Assembly (NCBI RefSeq): GCF_003751605.1
Contig: NZ_RJVJ01000001.1
Coordinates: 4,898,001-4,962,000, forward strand
DNA: 64,000 bases
Direction: 5' to 3'
Source: Kitasatospora cineracea
Lineage (GTDB): Bacteria > Actinomycetota > Actinomycetes > Streptomycetales > Streptomycetaceae
The notes beneath the pieces were generated by a model. That model was not told where the DNA came from. It did not search any database and saw nothing but the letters and a program-made list of their open reading frames with translations. Positions within the stretch are counted from its first letter, which is position 1. Each line of letters begins with the position of its first letter. This document shows, piece by piece, positions 7,459 to 15,361 of the stretch. The position numbers and the translations under genes are program-made.

Positions 7459-7896
7459 TCAGCCGCCGTCCAGCACCTCGGGCAGCCGGCGCTGCGCCGC
7501 GTCCGCCAAGCCCTCGAACTCCCGGCGCAGGAAGGGCTCCGCGAGCCGCGCCAGCCCGTGGAAGCGCAGCCGGGCCCGGTAGTGGACCACCGCCCCCGCC
7601 CCGCCCGGCCCCGGCCGGACGGTGATCTCGTCGACGGCCGTGACCGTCCGGTTGCGCCCGACGAACAGCACCTGGTCCGGCCCGCGGTCCACCAGCTCGT
7701 ACACCAGCTCGGTGCGCCGCCCGCGGAACACCGAGACGTTCCGCCACCGCGCCCCCGGCCCCGGGGCGCCGGTGCCGATCCGGACGCACTCCGCGGTTCC
7801 CGGGTCCCACTCGGCGGCGTGCGCGAAGTCCGCCAGGTAGTCCAGCACCTCGCCCGCCGCCCGGCGGACCGGGATCTCCCGCACCACCTCGATCAC
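7459..7896 (-). CDS. SRPBCC family protein (polyketide-cyclase/START-like fold)
   Basis: A 145-residue soluble protein with the hydrophobic-pocket SRPBCC fold: VVREIPVRRAAGEVLDYLAD at the N-terminus, AAEWDPGTAECV, then the strand-rich middle, and a long C-terminal helix (LARLAEPFLRREFEGLA). Such proteins bind lipids or other hydrophobic ligands, and some act as cyclases. GTG 7896 follows GAGGAGG by a good distance. It lies 173 bp upstream of the FAD gene on the same strand but has its own sigma-K-type promoter. This suggests a lipid-binding helper of the operon; the ligand is unknown. Confidence 0.82.
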   Translation of the reverse strand: MIEVVREIPVRRAAGEVLDYLADFAHAAEWDPGTAECVRIGTGAPGPGARWRNVSVFRGRRTELVYELVDRGPDQVLFVGRNRTVTAVDEITVRPGPGGAGAVVHYRARLRFHGLARLAEPFLRREFEGLADAAQRRLPEVLDGG

Positions 7897-7929
7897 CGCT
7901 GCCTCCTCGGTCGTAGGGACGTCCGGGGG

Positions 7930-7956
7930 ATTCGGAGCCGGGCCCGGTACGGATGG
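7930..7956 (-). promoter_or_regulatory. sigma-K-type promoter of the SRPBCC gene
   Basis: Minus strand reads CCATCC (7956-7951), 15 bp, CCGAAT (7935-7930). This is an exact match to the hexamers reported for mycobacterial SigK promoters. The leader to GTG 7896 is about 27 nt. Confidence 0.75.
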
Positions 7957-8144
7957 GTGGCGGCGTCGGCGGGCGGCGGTGCGGGACGGTACGGGGTGGG
8001 ACCGGGCGGGGCCGGGTGGGGCCGGGCCGGGCAAAACGCTGCACCAGCGCTGCGGGTGGGCATCATCGGCCCGGCGGCGGGACGTTCGTGGGGGGAGGGG
8101 TACACGCGGTGGGCGCGGCCCGCCGCACCGAGAGGAGAACCGCC

Positions 8145-8690
8145 ATGCACCCCCACGACGAACCGGCCGCCGACCGCCGCCTGTCCCGGGTCCACCGCTT
8201 CGGCGCGGGCCTGTGCGCACTCCTGCTGCTGGCCTTCGGCGCACTCGGCCTGGCCGACGGCCTGCCCTTCTTCGGGACGCACGGCGAACACGTCGCCGGG
8301 CTGTCCAGCAACGGACTGCTCAGCGTCGTCTCGATCGGTACCGCCGCCGTCCTGCTCACCGCCGCGCTGCTCGGCGGACGCGCCGCCTCCACCGTCACGA
8401 TCGTGGTCGGCACGCTGTTCGTGCTGAGCGGCTTCGTCAACCTCGCCCTGCTGGAGACCTCGGCCAACCTGCTCGCCTTCCGCCTCCCGAACGTCCTGTT
8501 CAGCTTCGCCATGGGCCTGCTGATCGCCACCTTCGGGATGTACGGCCGGATCAGCGGCGGCCTCCCGCACGACAACCCGTACTGGCGCCGCCGCCACCCG
8601 GAGGCCGCCGCCACCGCCACTGCCGTCCCGGCCGTTCCGGCCGTCGGCCCCGCCGTCCGGCGGGCCGCGCTGCCCGGCGACCGGGGCTGA
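8145..8690 (+). CDS. DUF4383 membrane protein
   Basis: A 181-residue membrane protein with four predicted helices (about residues 23-43, 62-82, 88-108 and 114-136). The HRFGAGLCALLLLAFGALGL start and the short loop GLPFFGTHGEHVAGLSSNGLLS fit DUF4383, a family frequent in streptomycetes with no known role. The C-terminal 40 residues are Ala/Val/Pro-rich and likely disordered. ATG 8145 follows AGAGGAG. It opens a run of small genes on the same strand, transcribed away from the SRPBCC gene. No sigma-K-type box was found before it. Confidence 0.85.
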   Translation: MHPHDEPAADRRLSRVHRFGAGLCALLLLAFGALGLADGLPFFGTHGEHVAGLSSNGLLSVVSIGTAAVLLTAALLGGRAASTVTIVVGTLFVLSGFVNLALLETSANLLAFRLPNVLFSFAMGLLIATFGMYGRISGGLPHDNPYWRRRHPEAAATATAVPAVPAVGPAVRRAALPGDRG

Positions 8691-8735
8691 CACCCGCACC
8701 CCCCTCCCCTCCCTCGCCGAGAGGCGGCAGACCCG

Positions 8736-9038
8736 ATGGACACCCGACTGACCCCGCGGGAACAGCTCCTGCTCGCGGAGATCGAGCACCACCTGCGCCG
8801 GAGCGACCCCCGGCTGGACCGGCGGCTCGACCGCCCGTCCGGCCCCGCCGCCCGTCTGGCCCACCGCCCCGGCCCGCTCGTCGCGGCCGTCGCCCTGCTC
8901 GCCACCGTGACGGCCGCCGGCGCCCTGTGGGCGGGCGCCGGGGGCTCCCACCCCCTGCCGGCCGTCCTGCTCGCCGCGGCCGCCGCCCTGCTGTGCGTCC
9001 TCGCGCTGCGCCGGCTCGCCCGCCTGCGGCTCGGCTGA
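8736..9038 (+). CDS. DUF3040 small membrane protein
   Basis: A 100-residue protein with the DUF3040 opening LTPREQLLLAEIEHHLRRSDPRLDRRL, an amphipathic helix, followed by two membrane helices at about 48-66 and 73-91 and a basic tail. This family is widespread in streptomycetes and has no assigned function. It starts 45 bp after the DUF4383 gene, with GAGAGGCGG as a plausible ribosome-binding site, so the two are probably cotranscribed. Confidence 0.85.
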   Translation: MDTRLTPREQLLLAEIEHHLRRSDPRLDRRLDRPSGPAARLAHRPGPLVAAVALLATVTAAGALWAGAGGSHPLPAVLLAAAAALLCVLALRRLARLRLG

Positions 9039-9159
9039 CGGGCCCGCCGCCCCTGCCCCCGGAGGCCGCCCACGGCCGTCCCGGGGGCGGCGTTGCACCC
9101 TGTGGTGGAACCGGGCGGGCGGGCCGTGTCCCCTGCGGGGGCGGGCAGTTGGACCGGGC

Positions 9160-9471
9160 GTGACAGAGCCCGCGCATACCAGCCCGCTGCCCGTGGTCCG
9201 CCTCCAGTGGGGGCTGGTGCAGCCCCTGCTGGCGGTCCTCTCGGAGGCCCGCGTCCCGCTCCGGCCGGGCGACCTGGAGCAGTTGCAGCACGCCGCCACG
9301 ATCGGCCCCGAGTTCGCCCACGCGCTGGCCCGGTGGATCCGCGACGCGCACACCGCCGCCGAGGCCCCCGTCCGGAGGCCGGCGGACGTCCGCGCCCTGG
9401 CCCCGCGCCCCGAACGCCCCGCCCTCGGCGGGCCCGGCCCCGCCGCCGTCGCGGACCGGCACGCCTCCTGA
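9160..9471 (+). CDS. small hypothetical protein
   Basis: A 103-residue protein with GTG start, no signal peptide and no membrane segment. I do not recognise it. The N-terminal 70 residues look helical (VVRLQWGLVQPLLAVLSEAR, EFAHALARWIRDAH); the remainder is Pro/Ala/Arg-rich and probably disordered. There is no strong ribosome-binding site before GTG 9160, so the start is less certain than usual. It sits in a run of small proteins typical of streptomycete accessory or stress loci. Confidence 0.55.
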   Translation: MTEPAHTSPLPVVRLQWGLVQPLLAVLSEARVPLRPGDLEQLQHAATIGPEFAHALARWIRDAHTAAEAPVRRPADVRALAPRPERPALGGPGPAAVADRHAS

Positions 9472-9563
9472 CCGCCCGCCGCCGCCCGTACGGCCACCGG
9501 GGCGGACCACTCGAACGTCGCGGCCCGCGTAACCGTCACGGGCCGTGGCCCGTTGAACGGAGC

Positions 9564-9851
9564 ATGCCCGTGATCAACGAACCGCGCCGCCCGCAGGGCG
9601 GGCACCCGGCGGCGACGCCCCCGCGCGTCCCCGAACCGGCGGATCCCCACCCCCGGCCCGTCGGCCCCCCGTCGAGCGGACACCAGGCCGCCGCCCAACT
9701 GCTCGGCCTGCGCGAGGTGGTCCTCCCCGCCGCCGTGGTCGCCGCCGCCGACCTGCTGCTCGGCGACGCCCTCGGCAGCGACGACCCCGTCACCCGCGAA
9801 GCCGCCGCCGCCACCCGCGGCCGCCTGCGCGCCGCCCTCGGCCTGGGGTAG
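9564..9851 (+). CDS. small hypothetical protein
   Basis: A 95-residue protein, ATG preceded by ACGGAG. The first 40 residues are Pro/His-rich and probably unstructured. The rest holds a helical segment with AAQLLGLREVVLPAAVVAAADLL... that is too polar at its ends to be a clear membrane helix. No family recognised. It follows the previous small gene by 92 bp on the same strand. Confidence 0.5.
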   Translation: MPVINEPRRPQGGHPAATPPRVPEPADPHPRPVGPPSSGHQAAAQLLGLREVVLPAAVVAAADLLLGDALGSDDPVTREAAAATRGRLRAALGLG

Positions 9852-9927
9852 CACCCGCGTCCCGGCGTCGGCCCCGGTGCGGGAAAACGGGTGGCCGGGG
9901 CGGGGGACGGTGGCGGAGCATGGGGCC

Positions 9928-10248
9928 ATGGCCAGACGTCTGATGTTCGTGCAGTTGAAGACCGGTCACGGCACCGACCGCGGGCCCTCGTGGATCGGGT
10001 GGGTGGACTTCTCGAAGACCTGGAGCACGGCGTACTTCCGGGGGCGGACGCTGCGCCGGGCCAAGGGGTTGTCCGCGGCGAACTTCCAGGACGTCGGGAC
10101 CGCGGAGGAGTTCTGGCTCTCCGCGCCGAAACGGGACCGCACCGACACCCGCTACGGCCCGGCCGGCACCGAGGTCGAGCCGGAGGCCGCCGAGGTCTAC
10201 CGGGCCTTCCTGGCGGGCGCCGCGCTGCCGGGGCGGGAGAACGGCTGA
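9928..10248 (+). CDS. conserved actinobacterial hypothetical protein
   Basis: A 106-residue soluble protein rich in Trp and basic residues. The segments LMFVQLKTGHGTDRGPSWIG, YFRGRTLRR and EEFWLSAPKRDRTDTRYGP look like well-conserved blocks, and I recall similar small proteins in other actinomycetes, without a known function. The C-terminus ends GAALPGRENG. ATG 9928 is chosen over the ATG at 9919, which is in another frame. The Arg/Trp-rich surface would suit nucleic-acid binding, but that is speculation. Confidence 0.65.
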   Translation: MARRLMFVQLKTGHGTDRGPSWIGWVDFSKTWSTAYFRGRTLRRAKGLSAANFQDVGTAEEFWLSAPKRDRTDTRYGPAGTEVEPEAAEVYRAFLAGAALPGRENG

Positions 10249-10374
10249 ACGGGATTGCCGGACAGCCGTGCTGACGGTCCGTCAGTACGGGCGCGGGGCC
10301 GGGGCGGTGGTGCGGGTGCGCGCGCCGGGCCGCACCGGTCAGGAATCGAGAAGCCCCGGGCGGGCGGCGGGGCC

Positions 10375-10387
10375 TAGCGTCGTGGGT
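10375..10387 (+). promoter_or_regulatory. -10-like element giving a leaderless VOC transcript
   Basis: TAGCGT at 10375-10380 ends 7 nt before the ATG at 10388, the spacing expected when transcription begins at the start codon. The upstream GGAATCGAGAAGC block at about 10341-10353 may be the -35 recognition region of an alternative sigma factor. No ribosome-binding site is evident. Confidence 0.45.
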
Positions 10388-11065
10388 ATGACAGACATCG
10401 AGAGCATCACCATGGACGTGGCCGACCCCGAGGCGGCCGCCCGTTTCCTCGCCGACGCGTTCGACCTCGGCGAGGACCGGCTGAAGGTGCGGGCCGCGGC
10501 CGAGCCGTCCGAGGGGTTCCGCGGGTTCACGCTGGCCCTGACGGTGCCGCAGCCCGCGGACGTGGACAGCTTCGTGGCGTCGGCGGTGGCCGCCGGGGCC
10601 GCGGTGCTCAAGCCCGCGGCGAAGTCGCTGTGGGGGTACGGCGCGGTGGTGCAGGCCCCGGACGGGGCGATCTGGAAGCTGGCGACCTCGGCGAAGAAGG
10701 ACACCGGCCCGGCCACCCGGCGGATCGAGGAGTTCGTGCTGCTGATCGGGGTGGCGGACTTCGCGGCGACCAAGCGGTACTACGTCGACCGCGGGTTCGC
10801 GGTGGCGAAGGGCTTCGGGCGGGTGTACGCCGAGTTCGCGGCCGGGACGGGTGCGGTCAAGCTGGCCCTGTACCGCCGCCGGGCGCTGGCCAAGGACCTC
10901 GGGGTGGCCCCGGAGGGCGGCGGCTCGCACCGGCTGACCGTCAACGGCGGGGGCCCGGAGGCGTTCACCGATCCGGACGGTTTCCGCTGGGCGCCGGCCG
11001 GTGCGCGGGAGGCCGGGGGGCGGGAAACCGACGCGCGGGAGACCGGGGGGCGGGCCGCGGCCTGA
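10388..11065 (+). CDS. VOC (glyoxalase/bleomycin resistance-like) protein
   Basis: A 225-residue protein built from two related halves (about 1-105 and 115-205), each with the beta-alpha-beta-beta-beta pattern of the vicinal oxygen chelate fold: ESITMDVADPEAAARFLADAF and EEFVLLIGVADFAATKRYYVD. The metal-ligand positions are not obvious, so it may bind a ligand rather than catalyse. The last 25 residues are low-complexity (ETDARETGGRAAA). It appears to be transcribed without a leader from the TAGCGT element just upstream. Confidence 0.8.
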   Translation: MTDIESITMDVADPEAAARFLADAFDLGEDRLKVRAAAEPSEGFRGFTLALTVPQPADVDSFVASAVAAGAAVLKPAAKSLWGYGAVVQAPDGAIWKLATSAKKDTGPATRRIEEFVLLIGVADFAATKRYYVDRGFAVAKGFGRVYAEFAAGTGAVKLALYRRRALAKDLGVAPEGGGSHRLTVNGGGPEAFTDPDGFRWAPAGAREAGGRETDARETGGRAAA

Positions 11066-11117
11066 GCCGGAACCCGGCCCCGGGCTGTCGGAGGGCGGCC
11101 GGCTGACGGTTATTCAG

Positions 11118-11145
11118 TTGCCTTCTGCGGGGCAGCGGTTAGGGT
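11118..11145 (+). promoter_or_regulatory. housekeeping-type promoter of the aminopeptidase gene
   Basis: TTGCCT (11118-11123), 16 bp, TAGGGT (11140-11145), then 8 nt to ATG 11154. This spacing predicts a leaderless transcript. Confidence 0.6.
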
Positions 11146-11153
11146 GGCCCGTC

Positions 11154-12140
11154 ATGTCTGCGACCTCCATGGACGACCTCCTGCACCCGCCGACGACTCC
11201 CTACGACAGCGGGTTCCTCGACACCGGGGACGGGAACCGCATCTACTACGAGCAGCTCGGCGATCCCGGGGGCAAGCCCGCGCTGTACGTGCACGGCGGG
11301 CCCGGCGCGGGGGCGCCGCGGCGGGCCACCCGGGCGTGGGACCCGGCGCGCTACCGGGTGATCCGCTACGACCAGCGCAACTGCGGGCGCAGTACGCCGC
11401 ACGCCAGTGACCCGGCGGCGGACATGGCGCTGAACACCACGCAGCACCTGGTCGACGACATGGAGCGGCTGCGCGAGCACCTGGGCATCGAGCGCTGGCT
11501 GCTGGACGGCGCGTCCTGGGGCTCGACGCTGATCCTGGCGTACGCGCAGCAGCACCCGGAGCGGGTGAGCGAGATCGTCATCCAGGCGGTGACCACCACC
11601 CGCCGGGCCGAGACCGACTGGCTCTACCACCGGGTGGGCGCCTTCAAGCCCGAGGCGTGGGACCGCTTCCGGGCCGCCGTTCCCGAGCACGACTGGGACG
11701 GCGACGTGTACGCCCTGCTGGCCGCCTACGCGCGGCGGATGGAGCACCCCGACCGGGCGGTGCGGGCGGCGGCCGCCGACGCGTGGCTGGCCTGGGAGGA
11801 CGCGGTGATCTCGGACGAGCCGAACGGCGTCCCCGGCATGTACGGCGACCGGGAGGCCGACGACCGGATCGCGTTCGTCCGGATCTGCGCGCACTTCTTC
11901 AGCCGCGGCGCCTGGCTGGCGGAGGACCAACTGCTGCGCGAGGCGCACAGGTTGGCGGGCATCCCGGGCGTGCTGGTGCACGGCCGGTACGACATGGGCA
12001 GCCCGGTGCAGACCGCCTGGGAGCTGGCGAAGGCGTGGCCGGACGCCCGGCTGCACATCTTCGACGACTCCGGGCACATCGGGGGCGAGGCGATGCGGCG
12101 GACGGTGCTCGAGGCGCTGGAGGAGTTCAAGCTCCGCTGA
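11154..12140 (+). CDS. pip: proline iminopeptidase-family alpha/beta hydrolase
   Basis: A 328-residue serine peptidase of family S33, which releases N-terminal proline from peptides. It shows the oxyanion motif HGGPG (47-51), YDQRNCGRS (72-80) typical of Pip, and the nucleophile elbow GASWGST with Ser121 (usually GGSWGST). The catalytic acid is in HGRYDMGSP and the histidine in DDSGHIGG near the C-terminus. The fold is complete and the length normal. No signal peptide, so cytoplasmic. Convergent with the substrate-binding protein of a peptide importer next door, which would fit peptide use, though they are not cotranscribed. Confidence 0.88.
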   Translation: MSATSMDDLLHPPTTPYDSGFLDTGDGNRIYYEQLGDPGGKPALYVHGGPGAGAPRRATRAWDPARYRVIRYDQRNCGRSTPHASDPAADMALNTTQHLVDDMERLREHLGIERWLLDGASWGSTLILAYAQQHPERVSEIVIQAVTTTRRAETDWLYHRVGAFKPEAWDRFRAAVPEHDWDGDVYALLAAYARRMEHPDRAVRAAAADAWLAWEDAVISDEPNGVPGMYGDREADDRIAFVRICAHFFSRGAWLAEDQLLREAHRLAGIPGVLVHGRYDMGSPVQTAWELAKAWPDARLHIFDDSGHIGGEAMRRTVLEALEEFKLR

Positions 12141-12170
12141 GCCGCTGAGCCGCTGAGCCGCTGAGCCGCT
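12136..12170. repeat. 8-bp tandem repeat at the 3' end of the aminopeptidase gene
   Basis: GAGCCGCT is repeated about four times directly after the stop codon. It is a short slippage-type repeat between two convergent genes. Confidence 0.7.
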
Positions 12171-12262
12171 GCCCGGTCGGGCCGGTGCCGCCCAGCCGCC
12201 GCCCGGCCGGGCCGGTGCCGCCCGGGCCCGCGTCACGCGCCCGGGGGCACCGGCCCGGGCGG

Positions 12263-14014
12263 TCACTTCTGCCAGCCGACCGAGGTGATCACGGTGCTGG
12301 CGAGGCTGCCGGCCCCGTAGTTGGCCAGGCCCTTGCGGACGGCGACGATGCTCGGGCGCTGGTAGAGCTCCAGGGTGTGCCCGAGCTCCCAGATCTTCGC
12401 GTCGGCCTGGTTGTACAGCTCGGCGGCCTGCGCCGGGTCGAGGGTGGCGGCGGCCTTGCGCAGCAGGGTGTCGATCTCGGGGGTGCTCAGCTTCGAGTAG
12501 TTGCCGAACACGTTGTCGCCCTGCGGGGCGCGGTAGATCGCCACCGTCTGGGAGAGCGGGAAGGAGTCGGTGTTGCGCCAGCTGGCCAGGTCGAACCTGC
12601 CCTGGTCGATGTACTTGGTGAAGTACTCCTTGCCGGACACCTTGTCGATGGTCAGCTTGACGCCGACCTGCTGGAGCATGTTCTGCGCGGCGGAGGCCAG
12701 GTCGGTCTGCGCCTGGTTGGAGCCGTCGCTCAGCACGTAGTGCAGCTCCAGCGGCTGCCCGTCCTTGCTGCGGGTGCCGCCCGCGTCCTTCCAGCCCGCC
12801 TCGTCCAGCCACTTCTTCGCGGTGGCCGGGTCGTAGGAGGCCCAGTCGGCGGAGTTGTTCCTGTACCCGTTCTGGTTGGTCATGAACAGGTGGTTGTCCA
12901 GCGGCTTGAACTCCACCGGGACGCCCTTGTTGGCGATCTTGATCAGCGAGGCGCGGTCCAGCGCCCGGCCGAGCGCCTGGCGGACCTTCTGGTCGGCGAG
13001 CGGGCCGTTGCCGCCGAAGGAGATGTGCACCTCGTCCCAGGGGGTGCCGGTGCGGATCGCCGCGCCGGGGGCGTCCTTGAGCTGGCCGTAGGAGGCCGCG
13101 GTGCCCGCCGAGGCCAGGTCGACCTCGTTGTTCAGGAACGCCTGGGTGATCGCGGCGGGGTCCAGCACCCGGTAGGTGATCCGGTCCAGCTTGGGCTTCG
13201 GGCCCCACCAGCGCGGGTTGGGGGTGAGGGTGATGGTCTGCGCGGTCTTGTCGGCGTTCGAGACCACGAACGGGCCGCCGAAGACCGGGGTCTTCTCCAC
13301 CCAGCCCTCGTTGAAGTCCTGCGGGGCGGAGAGCCCGGAGGCGGGCAGCAGCGGGTTGAACAGGTTCTGCCAGTCGGCGTACGGCTCGGCGAAGGTGACC
13401 TTGACCTCGCTCGCGTCCGCGCCCTGCTCGACGGCGGATATCTGCTCGTAGCCGGAGGGATCGGCGATGTTGTACGCCGGGTCCTTGCCGTTGGACGCCT
13501 TCCAGACCGCCGCGAAGTCGCGGTAGCCGATCGGGGTGCCGTCCGACCAGGCCGCCTTCGGGTTGAGCTTGTACGTCACCACCTGCGGCGAGGTGGAGGT
13601 GACCTCGGCGGAGGCCAGGTAGGAGGGGTCGGGGTGGTAGACGCCCCTGGCGTCGACCCGGAAGAGCTTGGCCTCCACGTAGCCCATGATCTCCACCGCG
13701 TCCCCGTACCTGCCGTCGACCTGGTACGGGTTCCACTGGGTGATCCACTGCTGGAGCGGGAGGCGCAGTTCGCCGCCGTCCTTGAGGTTCTCCGGCGGCT
13801 GCGGGTTGTTGTCCTCGGCGTCCACGGTGGGCGCCACGGTCTTGGCCACGTCGCCGCCGGAGCCGCCGGAGGAACTGCAGGCGGTCGCGGCCAGCAGGGC
13901 GGCGATGGTCGCCGCGGCGGTGCGGCCGAGCCGGCGGGCGGCGCGGCCCGGGCCGGGGGTGGCGGCCCGGCCGGGGGCGGCGGCCGGGGCGGACGTGGCG
14001 GACGGTGTGCGCAT
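12263..14014 (-). CDS. peptide ABC transporter substrate-binding lipoprotein (family 5)
   Basis: A 583-residue secreted lipoprotein. A long basic N-terminus leads to a hydrophobic stretch (TAAATIAALLAATACSSS) with lipobox LAATAC at about residues 41-46. The mature part is a family 5 (DppA/OppA) binding protein: GGELRLPLQQWITQWNP, LNPKAAWSDGTPIGYRDFA, YRVLDPAAITQAFLNNEVDLAS and VRQALGRALDRASLI. It captures oligopeptides or similar solutes outside the cell for the importer encoded divergently at 14378-18563. ATG 14014 is supported by GAGGACTCCGCCG just upstream. The 363-bp divergent gap must hold both promoters. Confidence 0.9.
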   Translation of the reverse strand: MRTPSATSAPAAAPGRAATPGPGRAARRLGRTAAATIAALLAATACSSSGGSGGDVAKTVAPTVDAEDNNPQPPENLKDGGELRLPLQQWITQWNPYQVDGRYGDAVEIMGYVEAKLFRVDARGVYHPDPSYLASAEVTSTSPQVVTYKLNPKAAWSDGTPIGYRDFAAVWKASNGKDPAYNIADPSGYEQISAVEQGADASEVKVTFAEPYADWQNLFNPLLPASGLSAPQDFNEGWVEKTPVFGGPFVVSNADKTAQTITLTPNPRWWGPKPKLDRITYRVLDPAAITQAFLNNEVDLASAGTAASYGQLKDAPGAAIRTGTPWDEVHISFGGNGPLADQKVRQALGRALDRASLIKIANKGVPVEFKPLDNHLFMTNQNGYRNNSADWASYDPATAKKWLDEAGWKDAGGTRSKDGQPLELHYVLSDGSNQAQTDLASAAQNMLQQVGVKLTIDKVSGKEYFTKYIDQGRFDLASWRNTDSFPLSQTVAIYRAPQGDNVFGNYSKLSTPEIDTLLRKAAATLDPAQAAELYNQADAKIWELGHTLELYQRPSIVAVRKGLANYGAGSLASTVITSVGWQK

Positions 14015-14377
14015 CGGCGGAGTCCTCGGATTTCGAAGAGTCGGGGGCCGCCAGGTGTGGCGGCGCTTGATGGTGGGCAGCCAAGTCGGTGCCGACGCGC
14101 CGAACGTAACAGCCCGTCAGCCACCCCACCAGGGGTGCGTGCGCAGAACTGATCGAAACGAAACGCGGTGCAACACCGCCGCAACACCCCGTCCGCACCC
14201 GTCTGATCAGCTGTGACCAGCGGGTTCACCGGACCGGACGGACCCGCCGACGCGGCGGCCTCTGGACGGGCCGCCCGGAGTGGCGTACAACTGCTGCGCG
14301 AAAGTGCGTCAAACCCCGTACGAGCGAAGGCAAATGACCATGTTCCCCAGGTGTGCGAACCACACCGGAGGCAAGCC
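14015..14377. promoter_or_regulatory. divergent intergenic region of the peptide importer
   Basis: A 363-bp gap between the binding-protein gene and the permease operon. It is less GC-rich around 14140-14220 and 14300-14345. It contains GATCGAAACGAAACGCG and TGATCAGCTGTGACCA, which could be promoter or operator parts, but I cannot assign boxes with confidence. No open frame with plausible coding character was seen. Confidence 0.5.
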
Positions 14378-15361
14378 GTGACGCGATACCTCGCGGGGCG
14401 GCTCGGCTACTACGCCGCCCTGCTCACCGCAGCGGTGTTCCTGTCGTACGTCCTCACGGCCACCGCCCTCGGCCCCCGCGCCTACTTCGAGGCCAAGCAG
14501 CCGCGCCCCGCCGCGGCCGCCGTCGACCGCCAGCTCACCGCGCTCAACCTCAACGACCGCACCCCCGTGGTCGAACGCTTCGGCACCTGGGCGGACGGAC
14601 TGCTGCACGGCGACCTCGGCCGCACCATCCACGGCACCGACGTCAACGACGAGTTCGGCCGCCGGATCTGGGTCTCGCTGCGGCTGCTGCTGGTCGGCAG
14701 CCTGCTCGGCATGCTGCTCGGCGTCGCCGCCGGGGCGTGGAGCGCGGTGCGCCAGTACCGGCTCTCCGACCGGCTGCTCACCGTGCTCTCCTTCGTGCTG
14801 CTCTCCACCCCGGTCTTCCTGCTCGCCCTGCTGCTCAAGAACGGCGCGATCGCCGCCAAGGACGCCGCCGGGCACGAGGTGGTCCCGTTCACCGGCTACG
14901 AGACGCCCAACCTGGCCGGCGGACTCGGCACCCACCTCGCCGACTGGGCGCTGCACCTGCTGCTGCCCACCCTCTCGCTCGCCCTGGGCGGCCTGGCCAC
15001 CTACAGCCGCTACCAGCGCGCCACCATGCTCGACGTGCTCGGCGCCGACTACCTGCGCACCGCCGAGGCCAAGGGGCTCACCCGCGGCCGGGCCCTGCTC
15101 AAGCACGGCCTGCGCACCGCGATCATCCCGATGACCACCATGTTCGCCTACGCCTTCCTCGGCCTGTTCACCGGCGCCGCCTTCACCGAGACCATCTTCG
15201 GCTGGCACGGCATGGGGGAGTGGTTCATCCAGGCCGTCAACGAACAGGACGTCAACTCGGTGGTCGCGGTCAACCTGTTCGCCGCCGTGGTCGTCCTCGC
15301 CGCCGGCTTCCTCGCCGACGCCCTGCACGCCGCGCTCGACCCCCGGGTGAGGACCGCATGA
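14378..15361 (+). CDS. peptide ABC transporter permease (DppB type)
   Basis: A 327-residue inner-membrane permease of the DppB/OppB type. It has an N-terminal helix (residues 7-28), a periplasmic-type region to about 90, then five further helices. The cytoplasmic EAA loop that contacts the ATPase is EAKGLTRGRALLKHGLRTA. GTG 14378 follows CGGAGGC. The stop overlaps the next permease ATG by 4 bases. It pairs with DppC to form the translocation channel. Confidence 0.9.
   Translation: MTRYLAGRLGYYAALLTAAVFLSYVLTATALGPRAYFEAKQPRPAAAAVDRQLTALNLNDRTPVVERFGTWADGLLHGDLGRTIHGTDVNDEFGRRIWVSLRLLLVGSLLGMLLGVAAGAWSAVRQYRLSDRLLTVLSFVLLSTPVFLLALLLKNGAIAAKDAAGHEVVPFTGYETPNLAGGLGTHLADWALHLLLPTLSLALGGLATYSRYQRATMLDVLGADYLRTAEAKGLTRGRALLKHGLRTAIIPMTTMFAYAFLGLFTGAAFTETIFGWHGMGEWFIQAVNEQDVNSVVAVNLFAAVVVLAAGFLADALHAALDPRVRTA

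Noticed and set aside
11154..12140. Loss of the catalytic motif in the aminopeptidase (GASWGST instead of GGSWGST)
   Set aside because: The nucleophile serine and flanking Trp-Gly-Ser are intact; Ala at the second place is tolerated.
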